Shown here: piece by piece, positions 1 to 7,460 of the stretch
Position numbering within the stretch: position 1 is the first letter of the stretch
Layout: every line of letters begins with the position of its first letter
Origin: AG2 sp036493735
GTDB taxonomy: Bacteria; Gemmatimonadota; Gemmatimonadetes; Gemmatimonadales; Gemmatimonadaceae
Length of the DNA stretch: 64,000 nt
Assembly: GCA_036493735.1 (NCBI GenBank)
Contig: DASXPH010000130.1
Coordinates: forward strand, 1 to 64,000
Reading direction: 5' to 3'
Translations under genes and position numbers: made by a program
Notes under the pieces: model-generated
Told to the model about the DNA's origin: nothing
What the model saw: the letters and a program-made list of their open reading frames with translations, nothing else
The model's database searches: none

Positions 1-32
1 CGGCGAACAGCCGACGGGCTTCGTCTAAACGA

Positions 33-109
33 TGGTCGGGGCGACTGGATTTGAACCAGCGACCTCCTGCTCCCGAAGCAGGCGCTCTACCGGGCTAAGC
101 TACGCCCCG
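33..109 (-). tRNA. tRNA-Pro (anticodon CGG)
   Basis: A 77-nt cloverleaf can be folded on the minus strand. The acceptor arms CGGGGCG/CGCCCCG pair, the anticodon stem CCTGC/GCAGG encloses the loop TTCGGGA, and the T arm carries GGTTCAAATCC. The loop gives anticodon CGG, which reads the proline codon CCG. This is the only tRNA of the five here with an encoded 3' CCA; the others end at the discriminator base. It is the last tRNA of the cluster in the direction of transcription, 29 nt downstream of tRNA-Arg. Confidence 0.95.
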
Positions 110-138
110 CCGAACCGGCGCATGATCGCGTCGTCAGA

Positions 139-212
139 CGCGCCCGGAAGGACTCGAACCTCCAACCTTCTGATCCGTAGTCAGATGCTCTATCCAATTG
201 AGCTACGGGCGC
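139..212 (-). tRNA. tRNA-Arg (anticodon ACG)
   Basis: A 74-nt cloverleaf on the minus strand has acceptor arms GCGCCCG/CGGGCGC and an anticodon stem TCTGA/TCAGA around the loop CTACGGA, giving anticodon ACG (read as ICG after deamination in bacteria). The D arm contains AGCTCAATTGGATAGAGC and the T arm contains GGTTCGAGTCC. No CCA is encoded. It lies about 300 nt downstream of tRNA-Val, beyond a hairpin terminator, so it probably starts a separate transcript with tRNA-Pro. Confidence 0.95.
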
Positions 213-289
213 CGACTTCACGAGCGACCGCCGAAGCGGCGCACGAATGCATGGCAACGCACTCGAGCCGCGTCACCGTGCAGTCACCG

Positions 290-318
290 AAAGTACCCGA
301 CGCTAGAAGGACAGTCAA
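290..318 (-). promoter_or_regulatory. candidate sigma-70 promoter for tRNA-Arg/tRNA-Pro
   Basis: Read on the minus strand, TTGACT (313-318) is followed after exactly 17 nt by TACTTT (290-295), about 78 nt before the 5' end of tRNA-Arg. The -35 box matches 5 of 6 consensus bases but the -10 box is weak. The position agrees with the terminator that seems to close the upstream tRNA transcript. Confidence 0.45.
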
Positions 319-480
319 GTTCAGCGCGCTCGACAATTCGGGTTATGGTTGGGCACGCTCACCATCTCGTGTGAAACGGGCACTTCAGTCGCTCACACCA
401 CTTGTGCCAGTTCGGCGAAGAGTAGGGCGGTGAGCGCACCGCTCGAGGGAGTTCACATTGTGAGTCGCGCCACCGCGAAA

Positions 481-510
481 AGAAAAAGCCGCAGCGACAT
501 TCGCTGCGGC
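481..510 (-). terminator. Rho-independent terminator of the Ala-Gly-Val tRNA transcript
   Basis: A perfect 10-bp inverted repeat (488-497 and 501-510) with a 3-nt loop is followed, in the minus direction, by TTTTTCT (481-487). It begins 4 nt beyond the 3' end of tRNA-Val. Confidence 0.85.
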
Positions 511-513
511 GCA

Positions 514-587
514 TGGGCGGTACAAGACTCGAACTTGTGACCTCCACGATGTCAACGTGGCGCTCTAACCAACTGAGCTAACCGCCC
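514..587 (-). tRNA. tRNA-Val (anticodon GAC)
   Basis: A 74-nt cloverleaf on the minus strand has acceptor arms GGGCGGT/ACCGCCC and an anticodon stem CCACG/CGTGG around the loop TTGACAT, giving anticodon GAC for GUC/GUU valine codons. The discriminator is A and no CCA is encoded. A strong hairpin terminator follows directly, making this the end of the first tRNA transcript. Confidence 0.95.
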
Positions 588-633
588 TCGCTGGACACAT
601 GTCCGTTCGCGACTACCCACTTCCACACGCGAG

Positions 634-706
634 AGCGGGAAACGGGACTCGAACCCGCGACCCCAACCTTGGCAAGGTTGTGCTCTACCAACTGAGCTAT
701 TCCCGC
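634..706 (-). tRNA. tRNA-Gly (anticodon GCC)
   Basis: A 73-nt cloverleaf on the minus strand has acceptor arms GCGGGAA/TTCCCGC and an anticodon stem CAACC/GGTTG around the loop TTGCCAA, giving anticodon GCC. The D arm AGCTCAGTTGGTAGAGC and T arm GGTTCGAGTCC are canonical. The discriminator is U and no CCA is encoded. Confidence 0.95.
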
Positions 707-810
707 AAAACTCCTTACACCATGGATCGGAACAGCGACAGCGTCCGCACCTGCTCCGAACCAAGCGAGTTTCGGTGCTGCGACCGCGGCGCTGGACAGA
801 TCCGCGGCGA

Positions 811-883
811 TGGAGGCGAGGGGAATCGAACCCCTGACCTCGTGAATGCCATTCACGCGCTCTCCCAACTGAGCTACGCCCCC
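811..883 (-). tRNA. tRNA-Ala (anticodon GGC)
   Basis: A 73-nt cloverleaf on the minus strand has acceptor arms GGGGGCG/CGCCTCC. These leave a G3:U70 wobble pair, the identity element for alanyl-tRNA synthetase. The anticodon stem CGTGA/TCACG encloses ATGGCAT, giving anticodon GGC. The discriminator is A and no CCA is encoded. It is the first gene after the strong promoter at 934-962. Confidence 0.95.
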
Positions 884-933
884 CGAAGACGGCCGCGTGC
901 GGATGCGAAAAAGGCTACCGTTCGGAACCGCGA

Positions 934-962
934 AGTATAGCCGTGTGTATATCGCGTGTCAA
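934..962 (-). promoter_or_regulatory. near-consensus sigma-70 promoter of the tRNA cluster
   Basis: On the minus strand, a perfect -35 box TTGACA (957-962) is followed by a 17-nt spacer and TATACT (934-939), a 5-of-6 match to TATAAT. The -10 box ends about 50 nt before the 5' end of tRNA-Ala. This is the best promoter match I found in the window and suits a highly expressed stable-RNA operon. Confidence 0.85.
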
Positions 963-1113
963 CGAAATGGGACTAGCGAAATCGTCTACGGCCAGTATTT
1001 TGCAGCGCCTTCGAGGTCGTCGCCGATCTCGAAAGGCACCCGCTGATCCTTTGCGATCGCGGATGCTAACCGTAGAGATGCGACGCATGCAAGGCAATCG
1101 TCGCCGCTCATAG

Positions 1114-2043
1114 ATGCCTACCTCGACTGCGCCGAAAGCGCGAGGCCAAGCACCAATGACAGAACTAAAGCGTCGTCGCCGCCGCGCGGCTCCCGCGGGA
1201 ATCGCTCCGAGCGAACCGGAGCGCGATATCCTCGATCAGTACCTTTATGAAGTCAGCACTTATCCGCTGCTCAAGGGCACCGAGGAGATTGATCTCGCGC
1301 GGAAAATTCGCGCTGGCGACCCGGACGCTCTCCAGGAGTTGGTGAAGCGCAATCTGCGCTTCGTCATTTCCGTCGCGAAGAAATATCAGAACCGCGGCCT
1401 TCCTCTCATCGATCTCATCGGCGAAGGGAATGTCGGGCTCCTTACGGCTGCTCGGAAGTTCGATCCCGACCAGGGCGTGAAGTTCATTTCGTATGCGGTG
1501 TGGTGGATTCGTCAGGCAATTCTCTCGGCGCTCGCACGTCAGGGCCGAACCGTCCGCGTTCCCCTGAATCGGACCGCCGATCTCTCGCGCATCATCAAGG
1601 CATCTGAGATTCTGCGTCAGAAGCTGAATCGTGAGCCGAGTCCTGAAGAGCTCTCTCAGCTGACGGGCCTTTCCGCCGATGTCGTACAGTCACTCGCCGC
1701 GCTCAACACGAGCGACGTTCGTCTGGATGCCCCGATGGATCCGGAAGGTGATCGATCGCTCATCGAGCGGTTCGTCGCGGACGAGATGCCGGATACAGAG
1801 GAAGAGGCGATGAACCGATTCCTCAACGACGAGATCGAGCAGGCACTGGGTACACTGCCGCCTCGTGACGCGAAGGTGTTGCGATTGTATTTCGGTCTGG
1901 AGGGTGGCCGGGAGCACACACTCGAGGAGATCGGGTCGATGCTCGGGGTCACGCGCGAGCGCGTGCGTCAGCTACGCGATCGCGCGCTCAAGCGACTGCG
2001 CGAGGGTGACGTCGGTCGAGCGCTCGGCAGCTTCGCCGCGTAA
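1114..2043 (+). CDS. sigma-70 family RNA polymerase sigma factor (RpoD/SigA-like, short form)
   Basis: This 309-residue protein is a group 1/2 sigma factor that directs RNA polymerase to promoters. Region 1.2 starts near residue 38. Region 2 spans about 76-150, with the core-binding and -10 recognition stretches NLRFVISVAKKYQNRG and FISYAVWWIRQAI. Region 3 follows at about 155-235. Region 4 ends with a helix-turn-helix around residues 270-297 (TLEEIGSMLGVTRERVRQLR). There is no region 1.1, as in the roughly 290-residue primary sigma factor of Bacteroidetes, so it could be the housekeeping factor or a RpoS-like paralogue; sequence alone does not settle this. An in-frame ATG at 1156, followed by an Arg-rich stretch, is an alternative start. 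A terminator at 2061-2091 makes the gene monocistronic. Confidence 0.9.
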   Translation: MPTSTAPKARGQAPMTELKRRRRRAAPAGIAPSEPERDILDQYLYEVSTYPLLKGTEEIDLARKIRAGDPDALQELVKRNLRFVISVAKKYQNRGLPLIDLIGEGNVGLLTAARKFDPDQGVKFISYAVWWIRQAILSALARQGRTVRVPLNRTADLSRIIKASEILRQKLNREPSPEELSQLTGLSADVVQSLAALNTSDVRLDAPMDPEGDRSLIERFVADEMPDTEEEAMNRFLNDEIEQALGTLPPRDAKVLRLYFGLEGGREHTLEEIGSMLGVTRERVRQLRDRALKRLREGDVGRALGSFAA

Positions 2044-2060
2044 GATCTGTAGGGAAGAGA

Positions 2061-2091
2061 GGGCCGGCCACTCAGCCGGCCCTTTTCTTTT
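2061..2091 (+). terminator. Rho-independent terminator after the sigma factor gene
   Basis: A perfect 8-bp stem (2061-2068 with 2075-2082) and a 6-nt loop are followed by TTTTCTTTT. It lies 17 nt after the sigma factor stop codon. Confidence 0.9.
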
Positions 2092-2190
2092 GCTCGAACG
2101 CGCTTGTGACTAGAGGCCTAGCGAGAGCAGTCATGCCTCGGTCAGATTTCGCGTCCCCCCCTTGCTGCTACGGCCGCGGTCGTCTCCTCA

Positions 2191-2982
2191 ATGATTCGTC
2201 TCGTCGACGTCTACAAATCGTTCGGACCCAAGCGCGTCCTAGAAGGGTTCACGCTCGATGTCGCCGAAGGCGAGACGATGGTCATCATCGGCTATTCGGG
2301 TACCGGGAAGTCGGTCGCGATCAAGCACATTGTTGGACTGCTCGAACCGGATCGCGGCCAAGTCTGGGTCGACGACCGTGAAGTGCCCCGGCTTCCGCGA
2401 CGTGAGCTCTACGAACTGCGCTCTCATATCGGGTACGTCTTCCAGTTCGCGGCGCTGTTCGACTCCATGCCCATTGGCGAAAACGTCGCGATGGGGTTGC
2501 GCAAGCAGCAGCACCTCGAGGAATCCGAGATCGGACGCAGGGTGAGCGAAGCGCTGGATCTGGTCGATCTTCCTGGCGTGGAATCGCGGTTTCCGGCGGA
2601 GCTCTCCGGTGGAATGCGGAAGCGCGTCGGCATCGCGCGCGCCATTGCGCTTCGTCCCAAATACATCCTGTACGACGAGCCGACGACCGGGCTGGATCCG
2701 GTGACGAGCGCCGTGATCGACGAGCTGATGGTGCGCATGCGGGAGCGGTTGGGGGTAACGAGTGTCGTGATCACTCACGATATGCGGAGTGCCTACACCG
2801 TCGGCAGCCGCATCGCGATGCTGTATCAGGGTCGCGTCCAGCAGGTCGGCACGGTCGACGAGATTCGGTCGACGAAGGATCCGATCGTTAGGCAGTTCAT
2901 CGAAGGCCGCCCGTCGCTCGATCCAGAAGCTCCGACGAATGGCGCGACCGCGGGCGCACGGGCGCTCAACGACCGTCCATGA
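2191..2982 (+). CDS. mlaF: ABC transporter ATPase, MlaF/Ttg2A type
   Basis: This 263-residue ATPase belongs to the family that powers phospholipid transport between inner and outer membranes (Mla system). Walker A is GYSGTGKS (34-41), the signature LSGGM is at 138-142, Walker B ILYDEP is at 159-164 and the H-loop His is at 196. LSGGMRKRV and the DPVTS stretch after Walker B are typical of MlaF rather than of general importers. The usual partners MlaE (permease) and MlaD (MCE protein) are not adjacent here, so they would have to be encoded elsewhere. The stop codon overlaps the start of the Nudix gene in an ATGA, indicating translational coupling. Confidence 0.85.
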   Translation: MIRLVDVYKSFGPKRVLEGFTLDVAEGETMVIIGYSGTGKSVAIKHIVGLLEPDRGQVWVDDREVPRLPRRELYELRSHIGYVFQFAALFDSMPIGENVAMGLRKQQHLEESEIGRRVSEALDLVDLPGVESRFPAELSGGMRKRVGIARAIALRPKYILYDEPTTGLDPVTSAVIDELMVRMRERLGVTSVVITHDMRSAYTVGSRIAMLYQGRVQQVGTVDEIRSTKDPIVRQFIEGRPSLDPEAPTNGATAGARALNDRP

Positions 2983-3437
2983 AGGGCGGGCGGGCGAAGG
3001 AGGAAACCTCCGCGGGGGGTGTCGTTTACCGCGTTGTGAACGGGGCGCCGCTGTATTTGCTGATTCGCGACAGCTATCGAAACTGGGGTTTTCCGAAGGG
3101 CCATGTGGAGCAAGGGGAGCTTCCCGACAACGCTGCCTTACGAGAAGTCTCCGAGGAGACGGGATTGTCCCATCTGGCAATGCGCGGCCTCATCGAGACC
3201 ATCGATTGGCATTTTCGCTTTCGCGGCAGATTGATTCACAAGGTCTGTCACTTCTATCTCATGGAGACGGGCGAATCGACCACATCCCCGCAACGTGCCG
3301 AGGGAATCACGGCGTGTCGCTGGCTTTCGTTCGGTGCGGCCGAGGAGCTCGTCTCCTACGCCAATGCGCGCGACGTGCTCCGCAAGGCGCAAGCGCTCCT
3401 TCCAGCCAGCACGACGTCCTCCTCATCCTCAAATTGA
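2979..3437 (+). CDS. Nudix hydrolase
   Basis: This 152-residue protein hydrolyses a nucleoside diphosphate linked to another moiety; the substrate cannot be told from sequence. The Nudix box is complete: G41-x5-E47-x7-R55-E56-V57-x-E59-E60-x-G62-L63. The preceding WGFPKGH stretch resembles Ap4A/diadenosine polyphosphate and related hydrolases. The C-terminus is a short Ser-rich tail. It overlaps mlaF by 4 nt and precedes the regulator gene by 12 nt, so the three are probably co-transcribed. Confidence 0.88.
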   Translation: MKGGRAKEETSAGGVVYRVVNGAPLYLLIRDSYRNWGFPKGHVEQGELPDNAALREVSEETGLSHLAMRGLIETIDWHFRFRGRLIHKVCHFYLMETGESTTSPQRAEGITACRWLSFGAAEELVSYANARDVLRKAQALLPASTTSSSSSN

Positions 3438-3449
3438 GAACGCGCCGAC

Positions 3450-4265
3450 GTGAGTGAACGGCCCGCCGCGCTGAGCACGCCGTCGATCCTGATCTACGCG
3501 CAACAGGAACGCGCGCGTGCGATAGCGCGCTCGCTGTTCCCGCGTCGCCGAAACCGAGTTTTGCTGACACGGTCTGCCGCGGCATTCGAGCAGGCTTTTC
3601 GCGATGCACTCGTAGATGCCGCTGTGGTGGCGGTGGCCACCGGCCCGGCGGCGGGCGAAGAATCGCGACGCGTGACGCGGCTTGCCAGCGACTTTCCGAG
3701 CGTGCCCTTTTTTGGCCTGCTGTCGCTTCGCGCCTCGGATGCTGGTGCGCTGTCGCAGTGCGTGACGCACGACTTTGCTGACATTATCGTGGAGGGCGTG
3801 GACGATTCGGTGGCGCGGGACATGGTGTATCGCGAATCGTTCACAGCGCGTTTCGCGCGCGCGCTTCACGATCCACCTTCGGCCCTGTGTCTCTGTTCTC
3901 CACTCCAGATAATGACCTGGCGCTACGTCATCGCGACTGCGGGCCGGGGTGTGCGAACTGACTCGCTCGCGAAACTTCTTCGCGTAACTCGCGAGCACTT
4001 GAGCAGGACGTTCGCCGCTGAGGGCGGCCCGAACCTAAAGCGCGTGATCGACCTCGTACGCCTTCTCGCCGCGGCAGAGCTGGCCAAGAATCCCGGCTAC
4101 GATGTACGTGACGTCGCTGCCGTGTTAGGCTTCGCGTCGCCGTCGCATCTTTCGACTACATCGCAGCGTATCGTCGGAACGAAGCCTGCTTCGCTCTCAC
4201 GCCTGCGAGCGGTCGATCTGATCGATCGGTTCAGCCGAGGGCACGGAAGAAGTCGACAGCAATAA
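3450..4265 (+). CDS. AraC-type helix-turn-helix regulator with divergent N-terminal domain
   Basis: This 271-residue protein starts at a GTG. The C-terminal part (about 160-255) has the two helix-turn-helix arrangement of AraC/XylS proteins, for example TDSLAKLLRVTREHLSRTF followed by YDVRDVAAVLGFASPSHLS. The N-terminal 130 residues look like a degenerate receiver fold: hydrophobic strands such as PSILIYAQ and VPFFGLLSL are present, but I do not see the acidic pocket and phosphoacceptor Asp expected of a true receiver. It lies 12 nt after the Nudix gene and converges with the four-helix-bundle gene. Target and ligand are unknown. Confidence 0.65.
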   Translation: MSERPAALSTPSILIYAQQERARAIARSLFPRRRNRVLLTRSAAAFEQAFRDALVDAAVVAVATGPAAGEESRRVTRLASDFPSVPFFGLLSLRASDAGALSQCVTHDFADIIVEGVDDSVARDMVYRESFTARFARALHDPPSALCLCSPLQIMTWRYVIATAGRGVRTDSLAKLLRVTREHLSRTFAAEGGPNLKRVIDLVRLLAAAELAKNPGYDVRDVAAVLGFASPSHLSTTSQRIVGTKPASLSRLRAVDLIDRFSRGHGRSRQQ

Positions 4266-4297
4266 ACGCTGGCGCCTAATTCCGGCAGTTCAACCAA

Positions 4298-4705
4298 TTA
4301 GGTAACCGGCGTTCTCGCCGGAGACAGGTCTTCTTCCTCAGAAGAGCGCTGCCGCTCGAGGTAGACCATATACCCCGCCAGGAGCCTGGCCACGTGGTGG
4401 GTTCGCTTCAATAGATCTCCATGCGCCGCAAGGGACAGGAGGTCAGCATGTCGAAGGATAGCGAGCTGTGTCTCGAGCCTCAGCAAGTCTCGTTTGGCGG
4501 CGCGATAGAGCTGACGTTGCTCCGGTGCGGTATAGCGGCCATAACCCTCGGCGATGTGACCGGCGATGGCGATGGCTGTAACGATGATGGCGTCGGTAGC
4601 GGTTTTCGTTTCTCGCCGCGCGCTATGTTTGACGACGCGCAGCACCTCGCCGCCGAGCGCGACTGCCTCTTGCCAGACTTTCAGGTCCCTCAGACTTCCC
4701 GCCAT
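4298..4705 (-). CDS. four-helix-bundle protein (S23/IVP family)
   Basis: This 135-residue protein begins with the family hallmark SLRDLKVWQEAV and continues as four amphipathic helices, including HIAEGYGRYTAPEQRQLYRAA, typical of the four-helix-bundle family first seen in 23S rRNA intervening sequences. Here it stands alone with no rRNA nearby. I prefer the ATG at 4705 because family members start a few residues before the RDLKVW motif. An upstream in-frame ATG at 4798 would add 31 residues without family resemblance. The molecular role of these free-standing proteins is not established. It is divergent from atpA and convergent with the AraC-type gene. Confidence 0.75.
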   Translation of the reverse strand: MAGSLRDLKVWQEAVALGGEVLRVVKHSARRETKTATDAIIVTAIAIAGHIAEGYGRYTAPEQRQLYRAAKRDLLRLETQLAILRHADLLSLAAHGDLLKRTHHVARLLAGYMVYLERQRSSEEEDLSPARTPVT

Positions 4706-4820
4706 GATGGGAAGGATGGGGACAACATTGCCGTCAGGTGGTATCCTATGCGCGCAACCGGTAGCGAAAGCCCGCCTGTCGCTCGGACTGGAGAACAAGG
4801 GCCGTCTTGCAAGAATTCCA

Positions 4821-4842
4821 GCTTGTGATATTTTTCACAAGC
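4821..4842. promoter_or_regulatory. Crp/Fnr-type palindrome upstream of atpA
   Basis: Perfect 8-bp arms GCTTGTGA (4821-4828) and TCACAAGC (4835-4842) flank a 6-nt AT-rich spacer, giving TGTGA-N6-TCACA, the exact CRP core consensus. It ends 41 nt before the atpA start. A weak promoter-like pair, TTGCAA (4807-4812) and TATTTT (4829-4834, spacing 16), overlaps it, which would place the palindrome on the -10 element. It could instead form a hairpin in the leader RNA. Confidence 0.5.
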
Positions 4843-4883
4843 CCTTCCTTTCCTCGACTGCCGGCTGATTCCGGACCTTCCGT

Positions 4884-6491
4884 ATGGCAACCGACACGAC
4901 GCTTCGCCCCGGTGAGATCAAAGACATTTTGCTTCGCGAAATCGAAGCAGCCGACCTGCATGAATTGGATGTCGAGGAGGTCGGCACCGTACTCGAGGTG
5001 AAAGACGGCATCGCGCGCATCTATGGCCTGCAGAAGGCGATGGCGGGCGAGATGCTCGCGGTCCGGTCGTCGGAGACGGGCAACTCCGTCACGGCGCTCG
5101 CGCTGAATCTCGAGGAGGACAACATCGGCGCGGTCATCCTCGGTGACTATCTGCAGCTGAAGGAAGGCGACGAAGTTCGTCGCACGTCTCGCGTCCTCGA
5201 GGTGCCGGTCGGTCCATCACTCGTCGGTCGAGTTGTAGACGCGCTCGGCAGACCGATCGACGGTCAGGGCGACATCGACACGTCCATCACGAGAAAGGTC
5301 GAATCCCCGGCACCGGGCATCATCGTTAGGCAGCCGGTCAAGGAGCCGCTCCAGACCGGTTTGAAGGCCATCGATTCGATGATCCCGATCGGCCGTGGCC
5401 AGCGCGAGCTCATCATCGGTGATCGCGGCACCGGCAAGACCGCAGTCGCGATCGATACGATCATCAATCAGAAGGGGCAGGGTGTCATCTGCGTCTATGT
5501 CGCGATCGGCCAGAAGGCGTCCACAGTGGCGTCAGTGGTGGAGCGACTGCGCGGGGCCGGTGCGATGGAGTACACGATCGTCGTGGTGGCATCAGCATCG
5601 GATCCGGCACCGATGCAATACATTGCGCCCTACACCGGCTGCTCGATGGCCGAATATTTCATGTACAACGACGGCCGGCCGACGCTCTGTGTCTACGACG
5701 ATCTGTCCAAGCAAGCCGCGGCCTATCGCCAGCTGTCGCTCGTGTTGCGCCGTCCGCCGGGACGCGAGGCCTATCCGGGTGACGTGTTCTACCTCCACTC
5801 GCGACTCCTGGAGCGCGCGGCCAAGCTGCGGGAAGACGCGGGTGTTGTCGATGGTTCGAACATATTGAAGCCGGGCGGTTCGCTGACGGCGCTGCCGATC
5901 ATCGAGACGCAGGCCGGCGACGTGTCGGCCTACATTCCAACGAACGTCATTTCGATTACGGACGGACAGATCTTCCTCGAGGCCGATCTGTTCTTTGCCG
6001 GCGTGCGCCCCGCGATCAACGTCGGCATTTCAGTCTCGCGCGTGGGCGGCTCGGCACAGATCAAAGCGATGCGAAAGGTGGCGGGACGCCTTCGTCTCGA
6101 CCTGGCGCAGTACCGTGAGCTGGAAGCCTTCGCCGCCTTTGCGTCCGACCTCGACGCCGCGACGAAGCGCCAGCTGGATCGTGGCGCCCGGACGGTGGAG
6201 GTGCTGAAGCAGGGCCAGTATCAGCCGATGCCGGTCGAACAGCAGGTCATGATCATCTACGCGGTGACGAATGGCTTCCTCGACGACGTGCCGACGCAGG
6301 AGGTTCGAAACTGGGAGCGCGGGTTCTTGGAGTTTATGGGCGCGAGCTTCCCGCAGGTTGGCGATGGGCTGCGTCAGGGGAGGGATTTGACCAAGGAGAT
6401 CGAAGGCGATCTGCGGCGGGGCATCGAGGCGTTCAAGAAGACCTTCGGCAGCCGGCAGGGACGGCCGACGGTCGAAGCAGCAGTTCGTTAG
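4884..6491 (+). CDS. atpA: F1F0 ATP synthase subunit alpha
   Basis: This 535-residue protein is the non-catalytic nucleotide-binding subunit of F1. Walker A is GDRGTGKT (179-186), and the arginine-finger segment SVSRVGGSAQIKAM is present near residue 380. Length and the N-terminal crown domain are normal. It is first in an atpA-atpG-atpD-atpC operon with gaps of 45, 51 and 13 nt. The delta subunit gene (atpH) usually found just upstream is missing, replaced by the divergent four-helix-bundle gene. The stop codon TAG lies inside a copy of the recurrent word CGTTAGGC. Confidence 0.98.
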   Translation: MATDTTLRPGEIKDILLREIEAADLHELDVEEVGTVLEVKDGIARIYGLQKAMAGEMLAVRSSETGNSVTALALNLEEDNIGAVILGDYLQLKEGDEVRRTSRVLEVPVGPSLVGRVVDALGRPIDGQGDIDTSITRKVESPAPGIIVRQPVKEPLQTGLKAIDSMIPIGRGQRELIIGDRGTGKTAVAIDTIINQKGQGVICVYVAIGQKASTVASVVERLRGAGAMEYTIVVVASASDPAPMQYIAPYTGCSMAEYFMYNDGRPTLCVYDDLSKQAAAYRQLSLVLRRPPGREAYPGDVFYLHSRLLERAAKLREDAGVVDGSNILKPGGSLTALPIIETQAGDVSAYIPTNVISITDGQIFLEADLFFAGVRPAINVGISVSRVGGSAQIKAMRKVAGRLRLDLAQYRELEAFAAFASDLDAATKRQLDRGARTVEVLKQGQYQPMPVEQQVMIIYAVTNGFLDDVPTQEVRNWERGFLEFMGASFPQVGDGLRQGRDLTKEIEGDLRRGIEAFKKTFGSRQGRPTVEAAVR

Positions 6492-6536
6492 GCACGTCTT
6501 CGGTCACGGCGAACAGGCCCCCACGAGATCCCAGGC

Positions 6537-7409
6537 ATGGCAAAGGGACGCGAGCTGAAAGGCCGCATCAAATCGGTCGAGAACACGCGGAAGATCACGC
6601 GGACGATGGAGATGGTCGCGGCGTCGAAGATGAAGCGGGCAATGGACCGCGTCATCGCGGCGCGACCATACGCCAATTCGTTAGGCGAGATGATGTCGCG
6701 GCTGTACTCGCCGGAGCTGGCCGAGCGATTTCCGCTGCTCCGTCAACCGGTGCAGACCCGACGCGCGGCGGTGTTGTTGATCACCGGAAATCGCGGTCTC
6801 TCTGGCGCGTTCAACGCGAACCTGATTCGCGAGAGCCGCAACCTGCTTGCGCAGCTGGAACGAAGCGGCATCGAGGTCGAGCTGCACGTCGTCGGCCGCA
6901 AGGGACTCGGCTATTATCGCTACGTCGGCCGCGAGGTCGCTTCGAGTCGCACTGACATCGGCGATCGGCCATCCGCGCAGGACGCATCCCAGCTCGTCGA
7001 TGGATTGATGGATGCATTCGCGAACGGCCGACTCGACGCCGTGTACATCGTGCACGCTCACTTCAGATCGGCGATCTCGACTCCGCCAACGACGGAAAAG
7101 ATTCTGCCTGTCGCGCCGCCTGAATCCGGCGAAGGAAAGGGCAAGCAGCACGATTATCTGCTGTTTCCATCGGCGGAGGAGATTCTGTCCGCGCTCCTTC
7201 CCGCGTACGTGCGCAACATGGTGTATCGGGCTCTCGTCGAGAACACGGCAGCCTTCTACAGCGCGCAGCGCACGGCCATGAAGAACGCGACGGACAACGC
7301 CAGCGACATGCTCAATATTCTGCGGCGGACGTACAACCGCGCGCGGCAAGCAAACATTACTCAAGAAATAGCGGAGATCGTCGGCGGGGCCGCAGCGCTG
7401 CAGGGCTAA
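6537..7409 (+). CDS. atpG: F1F0 ATP synthase subunit gamma
   Basis: This 290-residue protein is the central rotor shaft of F1. The N-terminal helix (GRIKSVENTRKITRTMEMVA) and C-terminal helix (NILRRTYNRARQANITQEIAEIVGGA, near the end) form the conserved coiled coil inserted in the alpha3beta3 hexamer. A segment at about 198-208 (ESGEGKGKQHDY) is a small charged insertion in the globular domain. It lies between atpA and atpD. Confidence 0.97.
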   Translation: MAKGRELKGRIKSVENTRKITRTMEMVAASKMKRAMDRVIAARPYANSLGEMMSRLYSPELAERFPLLRQPVQTRRAAVLLITGNRGLSGAFNANLIRESRNLLAQLERSGIEVELHVVGRKGLGYYRYVGREVASSRTDIGDRPSAQDASQLVDGLMDAFANGRLDAVYIVHAHFRSAISTPPTTEKILPVAPPESGEGKGKQHDYLLFPSAEEILSALLPAYVRNMVYRALVENTAAFYSAQRTAMKNATDNASDMLNILRRTYNRARQANITQEIAEIVGGAAALQG

Positions 7410-7460
7410 GCCCGACGGCACGAGGCGCAGCAACACGATCAGCATACTTACGGAGCCATC

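Noticed and set aside
213..480. Small RNA gene between tRNA-Arg and tRNA-Val
   Set aside because: Apart from a candidate promoter I found no stable fold or terminator-bounded segment.
32..940. Several short open frames across the tRNA cluster
   Set aside because: They are tRNA sequences read as protein; the cloverleaf structures explain the region.
2239..3180. 313-codon minus-strand open frame
   Set aside because: It overlaps mlaF and the Nudix gene, whose motifs are unambiguous.
4298..4705. Four-helix-bundle gene as a 23S rRNA intervening sequence
   Set aside because: No rRNA sequence flanks it; it is a free-standing gene.
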